Below are positions 9,198 through 17,623 of a DNA stretch of 64,000 nt, one piece after another. Every line of letters starts with the position of its first letter. The first letter of the stretch is position 1. Location of the stretch: the NCBI RefSeq assembly GCF_011068285.1, contig NZ_CP049616.1:2894501-2958500 (forward strand), written 5' to 3'. This stretch comes from Flagellimonas oceani. GTDB taxonomy: Bacteria; Bacteroidota; Bacteroidia; Flavobacteriales; Flavobacteriaceae. The position numbers and the translations under genes are program-made. Below the pieces are notes generated by a model. It was given only the letters and a program-made list of their open reading frames with translations, ran no database searches and was not told the DNA's origin.

Positions 9198-10439
9198 TCA
9201 TTCAAACTGAATGGCCTTTACCGGCGTTATTTTTGTGATGATGTACGATGGGATCAAAAGCATCAACAGGCAAAGCAACATTACGCCAACATTCAACAGT
9301 AAGATGGTGGGCAAGTCCATGTGCACGGGAATATAATCGATGTAATATTCCTCCGGGTTCGGAAACTTGAACATGCGGTACTTGTTCTGAAGAAATATGA
9401 CCCCAAGCCCGATCAGGTTGCCCCAGAACAATCCAATGGCAATCAAATAGGCGGCATTGTACAAAAATACTTTTCGGATGCTCCAATTGGCAGACCCCAA
9501 CGCCTTTAAGATCCCGATCATTTGGGTACGTTCCAAGATAAGGACCAGCAAAGCTGTTATCATATTGATGCCCCCAACAATGATCATAATGCCGATGATC
9601 AGGGCGATATTAAAATCAAAAAGACCGATCCACTCAAATATGCGGAAGTACTTGGATTTGATGTTCTGGGTATCCAAAACGGATACGGTTTTACCATAAA
9701 TCTCGTTGCTCTTCTCATCAATTTGGTCAAAATCCTCGATAAAGACCTCAAAATTTCCAATTTCGTTTTCCTCCCATCGGTTCATCAATTGGATATGGCG
9801 GATATCCACAAAAACGTAGGTTTCATCAAACTCCTCAAAACCGCTATCGTAAATGCCCACGATTTCGAACCTACGATTGTTCGGTGGTTTGGACGCATCC
9901 CCATCCCTCAAAAAAAAGGAAAAGAAGCTGTCCCCGACCTTCAATTGCAACCTATTGGCCATTAAACTGGAAATGAGCACCTCCTCGTTTAGGTCTCCGC
10001 CGTAATCGGGCAACCTGCCATCGACCAAATACTCTTTAAACGTGCTCCAATCGTAATCGGTACCCACGCCTTTGGCCAGCATTCCCTCGAACGTATCGGC
10101 CGTTCTAATAATTCCGCCTTTGGTGGCCACCGCTTGAACGTGCCTTACCCCATCCACATTTTTGAATTCGGGATAAAAATCCTGATCAATGGAGACAGGT
10201 GTGAGGGAAACCTCGGAATTGTTATTGTCAAAATTGGAAATCTGGATATGACCGTTAAAGGCTGCGACCTTCTCGCGAATCTTGTTTTTAAGGCCAACAC
10301 CCGTAGCAATGGCAATGAGCATCATTACCACGCCGATAGCGATCGCGGCAATGGCAATTTTTATTATCGGGGCGGAAATACTAATTTTATGTTCCTTCCC
10401 TGTAACAAGGCGCTTGGCAATAAATAATTCTAAATTCAA
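9198..10439 (-). CDS. FtsX/LolE-like ABC transporter permease
   Basis: A 413-residue permease of the MacB/FtsX/LolC-E type: one N-terminal membrane segment (about residues 25-48), a large periplasmic domain and three C-terminal membrane segments (about 275-300, 325-350, 375-400). Such proteins move lipoproteins or act as mechanotransmission complexes with a separate ATPase, which is not encoded next door. The start is TTG at 10439; upstream in frame there are only four codons (no ATG) before a stop. Its start is separated by 3 bp from the divergent NamZ gene. Confidence 0.85.
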   Translation of the reverse strand: MNLELFIAKRLVTGKEHKISISAPIIKIAIAAIAIGVVMMLIAIATGVGLKNKIREKVAAFNGHIQISNFDNNNSEVSLTPVSIDQDFYPEFKNVDGVRHVQAVATKGGIIRTADTFEGMLAKGVGTDYDWSTFKEYLVDGRLPDYGGDLNEEVLISSLMANRLQLKVGDSFFSFFLRDGDASKPPNNRRFEIVGIYDSGFEEFDETYVFVDIRHIQLMNRWEENEIGNFEVFIEDFDQIDEKSNEIYGKTVSVLDTQNIKSKYFRIFEWIGLFDFNIALIIGIMIIVGGINMITALLVLILERTQMIGILKALGSANWSIRKVFLYNAAYLIAIGLFWGNLIGLGVIFLQNKYRMFKFPNPEEYYIDYIPVHMDLPTILLLNVGVMLLCLLMLLIPSYIITKITPVKAIQFE

Positions 10440-10442
10440 CGA

Positions 10443-11666
10443 ATGCCCATTTTATCTAGAATCAAAAGTACAGTTTTATTGTTGTTTTTGGTGATTTCCT
10501 CCTGCAAGGGACAACAAAAAAAAGCCATTTCTGCTTCGGAACCTGCCATCCAAGCACCAGCTCCCATACAAGTGGCGGCCAATCGAACGGAAACCTACCT
10601 GCCGCTATTGCAGGGAAAAACGGTCGGCGTGGTAGCAAACCCGACCAGTGTCATCTTTAAAAAAGAAGGCCATGTACATTTGGTGGATTCATTGTTATCA
10701 TCAGGGGTCGATGTAAAGCAAGTTTTTGCGCCCGAGCACGGGTTTCGGGGCACCGCGGATGCTGGGGAACATGTAAAAGATGGGATGGATACCCAAACGG
10801 GATTGCCCATTGTTTCGCTGTATGGGAAGAACCGAAAACCATCGCCAGAGCAATTGGGCGAGCTGGATGTTATTGTGTTTGACATACAAGACGTAGGCGT
10901 GCGGTTCTACACCTATATTGCCACATTGCAGCTGGTAATGGAGGCCTGTGCCGAAAACAATACGCCCATTATCGTTTTGGACCGACCCAACCCGAACGGA
11001 CATTATGTGGACGGGCCTACCATGATGAAAGAACACACCGGCTACTTGGGACTGAACACGATTCCGCTCGTTTACGGGATGACGATGGGCGAATATGCCC
11101 AAATGTTGAACGGCGAAGGATGGCTGGAAAATGGCAACAAAGCTGATTTGACCGTCATTGAATTGGAGAACTACACCCACGAATCCGAATACCACTTGCC
11201 CATTCGGCCTTCTCCCAATTTGCCCAATGATACCTCCATTACCTTATACCCAAGTCTCGGATTGTTTGAAGGTACCAATGTAAACGCGGGGCGCGGCACC
11301 GAATTCCAGTTCCAACGCTACGGGGCATCGTTTATGGACAGTACGGCCTATGATTTTAGCTATGTGCCCGAACCCAACTTTGGTTCCAAGTACCCAAAGG
11401 AAGAAGGCAAGACCTGTTACGGTCGGGATCTTTCCAAAACTGAAAGAATGAGCGAGGTGACCATGGAATGGATCATTGATGCCTACAACAACACCTTGGA
11501 CAAATCGAAATTCTTTTTGACAGAAGGTTTTACCAAACACGCAGGCACCCCATTGCTTCAAAAACAGATTGAGGATGGCATGACCAACGAAGAAATCAGG
11601 GCCACTTGGCAAGCAGATTTGGAACGGTTTAAAAAAATTAGGGAAAAGTACTTGATCTACGATTGA
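10443..11666 (+). CDS. namZ: NamZ-type exo-beta-N-acetylmuramidase lipoprotein (DUF1343)
   Basis: A 407-residue DUF1343 protein. Members characterised in Bacillus and Tannerella remove N-acetylmuramic acid from the ends of peptidoglycan fragments. The N-terminus is a lipoprotein signal (lipobox VISSC, Cys21), so it is probably attached to an envelope membrane. Family motifs visible are KVGVVANPTS-like GKTVGVVANPTS, FAPEHGFRG, FDIQDVGVRFYTYI and LDRPNPNG. It would serve cell-wall recycling or MurNAc use. The ATG is the only credible start, leaving no room for a separate promoter region between it and the divergent permease. Confidence 0.9.
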   Translation: MPILSRIKSTVLLLFLVISSCKGQQKKAISASEPAIQAPAPIQVAANRTETYLPLLQGKTVGVVANPTSVIFKKEGHVHLVDSLLSSGVDVKQVFAPEHGFRGTADAGEHVKDGMDTQTGLPIVSLYGKNRKPSPEQLGELDVIVFDIQDVGVRFYTYIATLQLVMEACAENNTPIIVLDRPNPNGHYVDGPTMMKEHTGYLGLNTIPLVYGMTMGEYAQMLNGEGWLENGNKADLTVIELENYTHESEYHLPIRPSPNLPNDTSITLYPSLGLFEGTNVNAGRGTEFQFQRYGASFMDSTAYDFSYVPEPNFGSKYPKEEGKTCYGRDLSKTERMSEVTMEWIIDAYNNTLDKSKFFLTEGFTKHAGTPLLQKQIEDGMTNEEIRATWQADLERFKKIREKYLIYD

Positions 11667-11680
11667 TTTATTGGATGGTG

Positions 11681-11836
11681 ATTCGGTTATTCGGTTATTC
11701 GGTTATTTGGTTATTAGTTATTGGTTATTGGTTATTGGGTTATTGTAAATTGTTTATTGTTCATTGTTAACTGTTCACTGCCCACTGCCTACTGACTTCC
11801 GACTTCCGACTTCCGACTTCCGACTTCGTCCTTCTG
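11681..11836. repeat. Heptad-period intergenic array A
   Basis: The gap after namZ is a run of degenerate tandem units. It opens with 8-mers GGTTATTC, then shifts to strict 7-mers whose wording drifts: GTTATTG, TTTATTG, TTCATTG, TTAACTG, TTCACTG, CCCACTG, CCTACTG, then ACTTCCG four times and ACTTCGT. Only one or two units differ from 7 bp. No coding potential or promoter is evident. Related arrays lie at 13838, 15857, 36500, 38186, 50447 and 51254. Confidence 0.85.
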
Positions 11837-11840
11837 AATA

Positions 11841-11876
11841 AAAAACAAAACCGGAAAAGCACGTGGCCCTCCCGGT
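11841..11876 (-). terminator. Rho-independent terminator of surface lipoprotein copy 1
   Basis: Read on the minus strand, ACCGG and CCGGT arms (11872-11876 and 11850-11854) enclose a G/C-rich loop and are followed by a T-rich tail (TTTGTTTTTT). The same element occurs behind the paralog at 14075-14112, so it belongs to the duplicated unit. Confidence 0.65.
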
Positions 11877-11916
11877 CTTGCATAACAAATTGCCTAAAAA
11901 AATTATAGTTAATACC

Positions 11917-13716
11917 TTAATTGCACTCCAGCTCAAAATTGGCAATACCCTCTATATTCCAGCCATAGCTCGTTTCTAAGTCGTCCGCAGCTTCAAATGG
12001 GGCCAGACCACAAAGCGTTAGCCCCGCTGCCCCTAAGTTTATACCCAACGGAGCATTGTTTTCGGAAACATAGCCATGCCAACCGATCAAGGTTGCATTA
12101 AAATTCTCCTTGGACATCCCGCTATTGTTTAACATGTCTTTCATGTTTTGAACAGAGCTAATTTTCCAACCGCCCAGATTTTGGTCAAAGGCACTGGCGC
12201 CTTTAAACATACTATTAAAGTCGGTCACATTGGAAGTCTTCCAACCACTGATGTCCCTGTTAAAGGAGGTGGCTCCCTCGAACATAGAAAACATAACGGT
12301 CACGTTGGAGGTATCCCAACCACTGATGTCTCCGTTAAAGGAGGTGGCTCCCTCGAACATAGAAAACATCTCGAGCACGTTGGAGGTATCCCAACCACTC
12401 AAGTCACCGTTAAAGGAAGTTGCGTCTTGAAACATAGAGGTCATATTTTTAACAGAACTGGTTTTCCAATCACTGATATCCCCATCAAAGGCAATGGCTC
12501 CGTTGAACATAGAGTACATACTAACCACACTGGAAGTATTCCAATCACTGAGATCCCCATTAAAGGAAGTTGCCCCTGTGAACATGTAAGCCATATTAGT
12601 GATAGTTTCCGTGTCCCAATCATTGAGATTGCCATTAAACAAAGAAGCTCCATTGAACATACTCGCTAAGATTTTAACATTGGAAAGATCAGGTGCATCG
12701 GTGGCATTGTACACCATGTTACCACACTTATAAAAAGCAGAGGAAAAGTTTTGCCATACAATGGTGCCCCATTCCTCCAGACCGACTAATTTCAATAATT
12801 GTTCATCATCGTTGTCAAACTGTTCATAAACTGTAAAACTACGAATTGCAGGGAAAGTTCCCTGTATGGCCACGGTATGGATGCCCGGCTCCGCATAGGT
12901 ATGTTCAAACATATGGTTCTCGGGCAGCTCGTTAATGGTCTCCACGGTACCATCGCCCCAGTCCACGGTAAAGTCGTAGGCGTAATCGGCATTGGCACCT
13001 ATATAAATGGTCTCTTCGGGGGTCGTGGTCTCCCATTTGGTCACAAAAGAGGTAGGGTCTTCTGCCGTTGTATCCATTACGTTCTCCACGGTTATGGTCA
13101 CGGTGGCCTCCACCGTTTCCTCACCATCGGTAACGCTTACGGTAATGCTATGGGAGGTGGCGGTCTCGTAGTCGAGGGTTTTTCCTTCTGCCAAGGTCAA
13201 AATACCACTTTCAGAGAGCATAAAAAGGTCGTTGTCGTTGGTCACCATGGCAAAGGTAAGGTCGTCCCCATCGGCATCTGTGGCCATTACTTGATCAATT
13301 TCATCGGTATCGGCAATGTCCTCCGCTACGGTAAGCTCTTGGTCTTCCATTTCGGGGGCCTGGTTATCGGGTTCAACCTCGCCAACGGTAAATGTTCCCG
13401 TACTTGTGGCGGTCTGGCCATCTACGGTAACGGTTATCTTGCCCGTTGTGGCGCCGGTGGGCACCTTGGTCATCAATTGCGTAGCAGTGGCATTGTCCAC
13501 CGTGGCGGTTATGTCGCCAAACTTAACGGTGTTCTCCGTTTTTGTGGTGGAGAAGTTGGTTCCCGTAATGGTCACCTCTGTGCCTTCGGGGCCCGTTTTG
13601 GGCGTAAAGTCCGTTATGGTGGGCTTGCTGGACGCTGGCGGGGTGTCCGGGCCGTCGTCCTTGCCGCAGGACCACAACAGGGCCACGGCCAATATTGAAA
13701 AAAGTATCTTTTTCAT
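11917..13716 (-). CDS. DUF285/BspA-like surface lipoprotein, copy 1 (seven repeats)
   Basis: A 599-residue lipoprotein. Lipobox ALLWSC gives Cys17. Domains in order: IPT/TIG (about 32-111), cadherin-like with DADGDD (about 119-214), PKD-like with VDWGDGT (about 225-290), then seven 25-residue DUF285 repeats (353-527, consensus MFxGATSFNGDISGWDTSNV) and the C-terminal block typical of the family (FNATLIGW). Such proteins are displayed at the cell surface and are suspected of binding partners or surfaces; no enzyme is present. The paralog at 14152 is nearly identical through residue 365 and near the C-terminus. The repeat number differs, pointing to recent duplication with repeat expansion or contraction. 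Confidence 0.88.
   Translation of the reverse strand: MKKILFSILAVALLWSCGKDDGPDTPPASSKPTITDFTPKTGPEGTEVTITGTNFSTTKTENTVKFGDITATVDNATATQLMTKVPTGATTGKITVTVDGQTATSTGTFTVGEVEPDNQAPEMEDQELTVAEDIADTDEIDQVMATDADGDDLTFAMVTNDNDLFMLSESGILTLAEGKTLDYETATSHSITVSVTDGEETVEATVTITVENVMDTTAEDPTSFVTKWETTTPEETIYIGANADYAYDFTVDWGDGTVETINELPENHMFEHTYAEPGIHTVAIQGTFPAIRSFTVYEQFDNDDEQLLKLVGLEEWGTIVWQNFSSAFYKCGNMVYNATDAPDLSNVKILASMFNGASLFNGNLNDWDTETITNMAYMFTGATSFNGDLSDWNTSSVVSMYSMFNGAIAFDGDISDWKTSSVKNMTSMFQDATSFNGDLSGWDTSNVLEMFSMFEGATSFNGDISGWDTSNVTVMFSMFEGATSFNRDISGWKTSNVTDFNSMFKGASAFDQNLGGWKISSVQNMKDMLNNSGMSKENFNATLIGWHGYVSENNAPLGINLGAAGLTLCGLAPFEAADDLETSYGWNIEGIANFELECN
12136..12660 (-). repeat. Seven tandem 75-bp coding repeats (DUF285 units)
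   Basis: These bases encode seven 25-residue units of the copy 1 lipoprotein, each beginning near MF.GA and containing F(N/D)G(D/N)(L/I)S.W. Units five and six (MFEGATSFNGDISGW and MFEGATSFNRDISGW) are the most alike, suggesting a recent internal duplication. The paralog has only four units at 14383-14682. Confidence 0.85.
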
Positions 13717-13784
13717 AATTTTTTGTGTTAATGATTAAATATTTCGGCAAATTCGGAAGTTCTGCCGAGGTTTTTAATCACTAA

Positions 13785-13832
13785 TTGACGTATGCCCCGT
13801 TTGAGTTGACGGATGAGGGGTTTGGGTTGATG
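13785..13832 (-). promoter_or_regulatory. Three direct repeats at 21-bp spacing upstream of copy 1
   Basis: TTGACG occurs at 13785 and 13806 and TTGATG at 13827 (plus-strand coordinates), exactly 21 bp apart, 70-115 bp upstream of the lipoprotein ATG. Between them and the gene is a dyad TCGGCA/TGCCGA (13745-13770). The arrangement is kept in front of the paralog (15808, 15829, 15850). Two-turn spacing is typical of sites for dimeric activators such as LytTR-type regulators; that identity is a guess. Confidence 0.4.
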
Positions 13833-13837
13833 GGGGG

Positions 13838-14074
13838 ATTCGGTTATTCGGTTATTTGGTTATTTGTTAATGGTTGATGGGTGAAGGGATTACTCGATTG
13901 TTGGATTGTTGGAAGAGCGGACCCTGAGCGCCCGCCTGCGGCTGGCAGGTAGTCGAAGGGTGGATGGTTGGATGATTCGGTTATTGGGTTATTGGGTTGT
14001 TGTAAATTGTTCATTGTCAACTGCCCACTGCCAACTGCTTGCTGCCAACTGACTTCTGACTTCCGATTTCTGAA
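13838..14074. repeat. Heptad-period intergenic array B with an embedded palindromic element
   Basis: The 435-bp gap between the two lipoprotein genes holds no gene. It begins with GGTTATTC 8-mers, then contains a different element (13915-13970) with a CCTGC/GCAGG hairpin, and resumes with GGTTATTG units that drift into 7-mers: TAAATTG, TTCATTG, TCAACTG, CCCACTG, CCAACTG, CTTGCTG, CCAACTG, ACTTCTG, ACTTCCG, ATTTCTG. The order of unit types is the same as in array A. Confidence 0.85.
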
Positions 14075-14112
14075 TAAAAAACAAAACCGGAAAAGCACGT
14101 GGCCCTCCCGGT
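14075..14112 (-). terminator. Rho-independent terminator of surface lipoprotein copy 2
   Basis: Same hairpin and T-rich tail as the element at 11841-11876: on the minus strand ACCGG (14108-14112) pairs with CCGGT (14086-14090), followed by TTTGTTTTTT. It lies about 40 bp behind the stop codon. Confidence 0.65.
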
Positions 14113-14151
14113 CTTGCATAACAAATTGCCTAAAAAATTATAGTTAGTAAC

Positions 14152-15738
14152 TTAATTGCACTCCAGCTCAAAATTGGCAATACCCTGTATATCCCAGCCA
14201 TAGCTCGTTTCTAAGTCGTCCGCTGCTTCAAATGGAGCCAGACCACAAAGCGTTAGCCCCGCTGCCCCTAAGTTTATATCCAACGGAGCATTATTTTCGG
14301 AAACATAGCCATGCCAACCGATCAAGGTTGCATTAAAATTCTCCTTGGACATCCCACTATTGTCCAACATACTGGCCATACCCCCAAGATCAATATCAAC
14401 GCTACCAATATCCCAGCCACCTAGATTCTGATCAAATGAAGTGGCCCCGTAAAACATTGAGATCATATTCACCACATTGGAGGTATCCCATTCACTGATG
14501 TCCCCGTTAAAAGATGTGGCCTCTGAGAATATCCATTCCATATTAATTACTTTAGAGGTATTCCAACCACTGATATCCCCATTAAAGGAAGTTGCCCCTG
14601 CGAACATAAAACTCATATTTGTGATAGTTTCCGTGTTCCAATCATTGAGATTGCCATTAAACAAAGAAGCTCCATTGAACATACTCGCTAAGATTTTAAC
14701 ATTGGAAAGATCAGGTGCATCGGTGGCATTGTACACCATGTTACCACACTTATAAAAAGCAGAGGAAAAGTTTTGCCATACAATGGTGCCCCATTCCTCC
14801 AGACCGACTAATTTCAATAATTGTTCATCATCGTTGTCAAACTGTTCATAAACTGTAAAACTACGAATTGCAGGGAAAGTTCCCTGTATGGCCACGGTAT
14901 GGATGCCCGGCTCCGCATAGGTATGTTCAAACATATGGTTCTCGGGCAGCTCGTTAATGGTCTCCACGGTACCATCGCCCCAGTCCACGGTAAAGTCGTA
15001 GGCGTAATCGGCATTGGCACCTATATAAATGGTCTCTTCGGGGGTCGTGGTCTCCCATTTGGTCACAAAAGAGGTAGGGTCTTCTGCCGTTGTATCCATT
15101 ACGTTCTCCACGGTTATGGTCACGGTGGCCTCCACCGTTTCCTCACCATCGGTAACGCTTACGGTAATGCTATGGGAGGTGGCGGTCTCGTAGTCGAGGG
15201 TTTTTCCTTCTGCCAAGGTCAAAATACCACTTTCAGAGAGCATAAAAAGGTCGTTGTCGTTGGTCACCATGGCAAAGGTAAGGTCGTCCCCATCGGCATC
15301 TGTGGCCATTACTTGATCAATTTCATCGGTATCGGCAATGTCCTCCGCTACGGTAAGCTCTTGGTCTTCCATTTCGGGGGCCTGGTTATCGGGTTCAACC
15401 TCGCCAACGGTAAATGTTCCCGTACTTGTGGCGGTCTGGCCATCTACGGTAACGGTTATCTTGCCCGTTGTGGCGCCGGTGGGCACCTTGGTCATCAATT
15501 GCGTGGCGGTGGCATTGTCCACCATGGCGGTTATGTCGCCAAACTTAACGGTGTTCTCCGTTTTTGTGGTGGAAAAGTTGGTTCCCGTAATGGTCACCTC
15601 TGTGCCCTCGGGGCCCGTTTTGGGCGTAAAGTCCGTTATGGTGGGCTTGGTGGACGCTGGCGGGGTGTCCGGGCCGTCATCTTTACCGCAGGACCACAAC
15701 AGGGCCACGGCCAATACTGAAAAAAGAATCTTTTTCAT
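14152..15738 (-). CDS. DUF285/BspA-like surface lipoprotein, copy 2 (four repeats)
   Basis: A 528-residue paralog of the upstream-lying copy 1 with the same lipobox (Cys17), IPT, cadherin-like and PKD-like domains. Up to the first DUF285 unit I see only three residue differences (SVLAV for SILAV, STKP for SSKP, AMVDN for ATVDN). It has four 25-residue repeats (353-452) instead of seven, and a four-residue insertion just after them (VDIDLGGMAS). The repeat units themselves are divergent from those of copy 1, so variation is concentrated in the part likely to be exposed. Both genes have their own promoter-side repeats and terminator, hence are separate transcription units. Confidence 0.88.
   Translation of the reverse strand: MKKILFSVLAVALLWSCGKDDGPDTPPASTKPTITDFTPKTGPEGTEVTITGTNFSTTKTENTVKFGDITAMVDNATATQLMTKVPTGATTGKITVTVDGQTATSTGTFTVGEVEPDNQAPEMEDQELTVAEDIADTDEIDQVMATDADGDDLTFAMVTNDNDLFMLSESGILTLAEGKTLDYETATSHSITVSVTDGEETVEATVTITVENVMDTTAEDPTSFVTKWETTTPEETIYIGANADYAYDFTVDWGDGTVETINELPENHMFEHTYAEPGIHTVAIQGTFPAIRSFTVYEQFDNDDEQLLKLVGLEEWGTIVWQNFSSAFYKCGNMVYNATDAPDLSNVKILASMFNGASLFNGNLNDWNTETITNMSFMFAGATSFNGDISGWNTSKVINMEWIFSEATSFNGDISEWDTSNVVNMISMFYGATSFDQNLGGWDIGSVDIDLGGMASMLDNSGMSKENFNATLIGWHGYVSENNAPLDINLGAAGLTLCGLAPFEAADDLETSYGWDIQGIANFELECN
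14383..14682 (-). repeat. Four tandem 75-bp coding repeats (DUF285 units)
   Basis: Four 25-residue units encoded within copy 2. The first is almost the same as the first unit of copy 1; the second to fourth (MFAGATSF, IFSEATSF, MFYGATSF) have their own wording. The difference of three units minus a 12-bp insertion explains exactly the 213-bp length difference between the two genes. Confidence 0.85.
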
Positions 15739-15807
15739 GATTTTTTTGGATTAATGATTAAATATTTCGGCAAATTCGGAAGTTCTGCCGAGGTTTTTAA
15801 CCACCAA

Positions 15808-15855
15808 TTGACGTATGCCCCGTTTGAGTTGACGGATGAGGGGTTTGGGTTGATG
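15808..15855 (-). promoter_or_regulatory. Three direct repeats at 21-bp spacing upstream of copy 2
   Basis: TTGACG at 15808 and 15829 and TTGATG at 15850, the same layout as in front of copy 1, with the TCGGCA/TGCCGA dyad also conserved. The sequence is part of the duplicated unit, so conservation alone does not prove function. Confidence 0.4.
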
Positions 15856-15856
15856 G

Positions 15857-16206
15857 GGAGGGAGGGTTGAGGGTTGAGGGTTAAGGGTTAAGGGTTAAGG
15901 GTTAAGGGGAAAAGGTGAAAGGTGAAAGGTTCTCGAACTGTTAATTGTTTATTGTTTATCGTTCATTGTTTATTGTTTATTGTTAACTGTCAACTGACTT
16001 CCGACTTCGTACTTCCAACTTCTATGTCCTATGTCTTGGCTCTTGAGTCTACTTTTGGGTTATTCGGTTATTCGGTTATTCGGTTATTTGTTATTGGTTG
16101 ATGGGGAGGGCGGGTTAAGGGTTGAGGGTTGAGGGTTAAGGGGAAAAGGTGAAAGGTTCTCGAACTGTTAATTGTTCATTGTCAACTGTCAACTGCCCAC
16201 TGCCTA
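15857..16206. repeat. Heptad-period intergenic arrays C and D
   Basis: This gene-free stretch has two consecutive arrays. The first runs GGGTTGA, GGGTTAA (telomere-like), GGTGAAA, TTTATTG, TTCATTG, TTAACTG, TCAACTG, ACTTCCG, ACTTCTA, TGTCCTA, TGTCTTG. The second restarts with three GGTTATTC units, then GGGTTAA/GGGTTGA, GGTGAAA, TTAATTG, TTCATTG, TCAACTG, CCCACTG. A block of about 25 bp from GAAAAGGTGAAAGG onward is shared by both. The second array ends inside the stop codon region of the next gene (TAG at 16204-16206). Confidence 0.85.
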
Positions 16207-17034
16207 TCCTTTGGTCGTAGGCCTTCGGTATTTATGGAAAGGTTGCCTTAGCAGTCCCTTGATGCTGGCATTTTCCTTTTCATCCGGGAAAGTGTCCACC
16301 CCGTACACAATATCCTTGGGGTCCATGGACATATAGGTGCCAAAAAGTCTGTCCCAAATGGAGAAGATATTTCCGTAGTTGGAATCGGTATAGGGCAATT
16401 GATAGTGATGGTGCACTTTGTGCATATCGGGACTTACGATTATCCAGCTCAAAGCGCTATCCACTTTTTTGGGCAATCGGATATTGGCATGGTTGAACTG
16501 TGAAAACACGACCGACAAACTTTGATAGAGCATAATAATGCCTACAGGCGCCCCAACAATGATGACTCCAAGCAAAGTAAACGCATAGCGAATCAAACTT
16601 TCCAGGGGATGGTGGCGGTTCGCCGTAGTGGTGTCCACATTATGATCGGAATGGTGCACCAAATGGACCATCCACAAGGGTTTTACTTTATGTTCCACCC
16701 AATGCGCAGCGTAGGCCCCGATAAGGTCCAAAAACATCACACCGAGCACAACATAAAGCCACAAGGGCATATCGGGCAACCAATTAATGATTCCAAATTG
16801 GTTTTCCACCGCCCAATCCGAAGATTTCAGCAAAAGAAAGGCCAAGGGAAAATTCACAATGATCGTAGTCAGCGTAAAAAAGAAATTGGGAACGGAATGT
16901 CGCCATTTTTTATAGGGAACATTGAACAAGGGCACAATACCCTCCAAAACCCAGAAAAAAGTGATTCCGCCCACCAAAATTAGGCTGCGGTGCCAAGAGG
17001 GAATGGTCTCAAAATATGAAATCAGCTGCTCCAT
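16204..17034 (-). CDS. Sterol desaturase / fatty acid hydroxylase superfamily membrane protein
   Basis: A 276-residue integral membrane di-iron hydroxylase. The eight-histidine signature is complete: HWVEH (111-115), HLVHHSDH (124-131) and HKVHHHYQLPYTDSNYGN (205-222). About five membrane segments are visible. Members hydroxylate or desaturate lipids, sterols or carotenoids; no carotenoid or hopanoid genes lie nearby, so the substrate is unknown. The TAG stop falls within the end of heptad array D, so the last few residues (RRPTTKG) may be recent. Confidence 0.9.
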   Translation of the reverse strand: MEQLISYFETIPSWHRSLILVGGITFFWVLEGIVPLFNVPYKKWRHSVPNFFFTLTTIIVNFPLAFLLLKSSDWAVENQFGIINWLPDMPLWLYVVLGVMFLDLIGAYAAHWVEHKVKPLWMVHLVHHSDHNVDTTTANRHHPLESLIRYAFTLLGVIIVGAPVGIIMLYQSLSVVFSQFNHANIRLPKKVDSALSWIIVSPDMHKVHHHYQLPYTDSNYGNIFSIWDRLFGTYMSMDPKDIVYGVDTFPDEKENASIKGLLRQPFHKYRRPTTKG

Positions 17035-17055
17035 TCCTTCAAATATAGCAAATCA

Positions 17056-17550
17056 TTAAAATTTGATGGCCTTTTTCATTTCTTCCACAATGTTAAAAGC
17101 TGCGGGGCAAATCGCCACATTTTTTAAGGTAAGGTTGGAAATCTGTTGGAATTTTTTTCGGTCCGTGTGCGGAAACTCACGGCAAGCCTTGGGGCGTACA
17201 TCGTAAATGGAACAGTAATTGTCCGCTCCCAAGAAAGTGCAGGGAACGCTCTGTAAAACATAGTCGTTTTCCTCATCTACCCTTAAAAATTCATCGATAA
17301 ATTGGGAGGGCTTCATCCTAAAATGCTTGGCAATGCGCTCCACATCGGCATTGGTGAACAACGGGCCCGTGGTTTTGCAGCAATTGGCGCAGGTAAGGCA
17401 ATCGGTACGTTCAAACTCCGCCCCGTGCAGTTCCTGCATGGTGTAATCCAGGTCCTTTGGCGGACGCTTTTTTAGCTTGGCGAAGAATTTTTTGTTCTCG
17501 GAATGTTTCTCCCTGGCCTTTTGTGGTAATTCCTTTAGCACTTCTTCCAT
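17056..17550 (-). CDS. YkgJ-family cysteine cluster protein
   Basis: A 164-residue cytoplasmic protein with the CxxCxxCC (CLTCANCC) and later CTFLGADNYCSIYDVRPKACREFP cysteines typical of the YkgJ (UPF0153) family, thought to hold zinc or an iron-sulphur cluster. The biochemical role is unknown. I chose the ATG at 17550; a TTG three codons earlier gives the longer frame. It is divergent from the methyltransferase, with 73 bp between starts. Confidence 0.88.
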   Translation of the reverse strand: MEEVLKELPQKAREKHSENKKFFAKLKKRPPKDLDYTMQELHGAEFERTDCLTCANCCKTTGPLFTNADVERIAKHFRMKPSQFIDEFLRVDEENDYVLQSVPCTFLGADNYCSIYDVRPKACREFPHTDRKKFQQISNLTLKNVAICPAAFNIVEEMKKAIKF

Positions 17551-17623
17551 AGGCCACAAACTTATCCATTTTAAACCTATCTATACCATTAAAGTCACAT
17601 CTTTGCAGAAACAAACCGAAACT

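Noticed and set aside
12136..12660. Tandem 75-bp repeats as a possible CRISPR array
   Set aside because: Repeats are continuous, lie in one reading frame and encode DUF285 units; there are no unique spacers and no cas genes.
12148..12669. Long plus-strand open frame opposite the DUF285 repeats
   Set aside because: It is the antisense reading of the 75-bp coding repeats; the repeat period is a multiple of three, so open frames arise in several frames. No start context or domain.
12799..13698. 299-codon plus-strand frames at 12799-13698 and 14821-15720
   Set aside because: Nearly identical because the sense genes are duplicates; composition (Gly/His-rich, low complexity) is that of an antisense shadow.
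13844..14119. 91-codon minus-strand frame between the lipoprotein genes
   Set aside because: Translates the heptad array and palindrome (NNQ, SSNP wording) and ends within the terminator; not a gene.
15861..15907. GGGTTAA units as a telomere-like end
   Set aside because: Only a few degenerate units inside a chromosome-internal heptad array, with genes on both sides.
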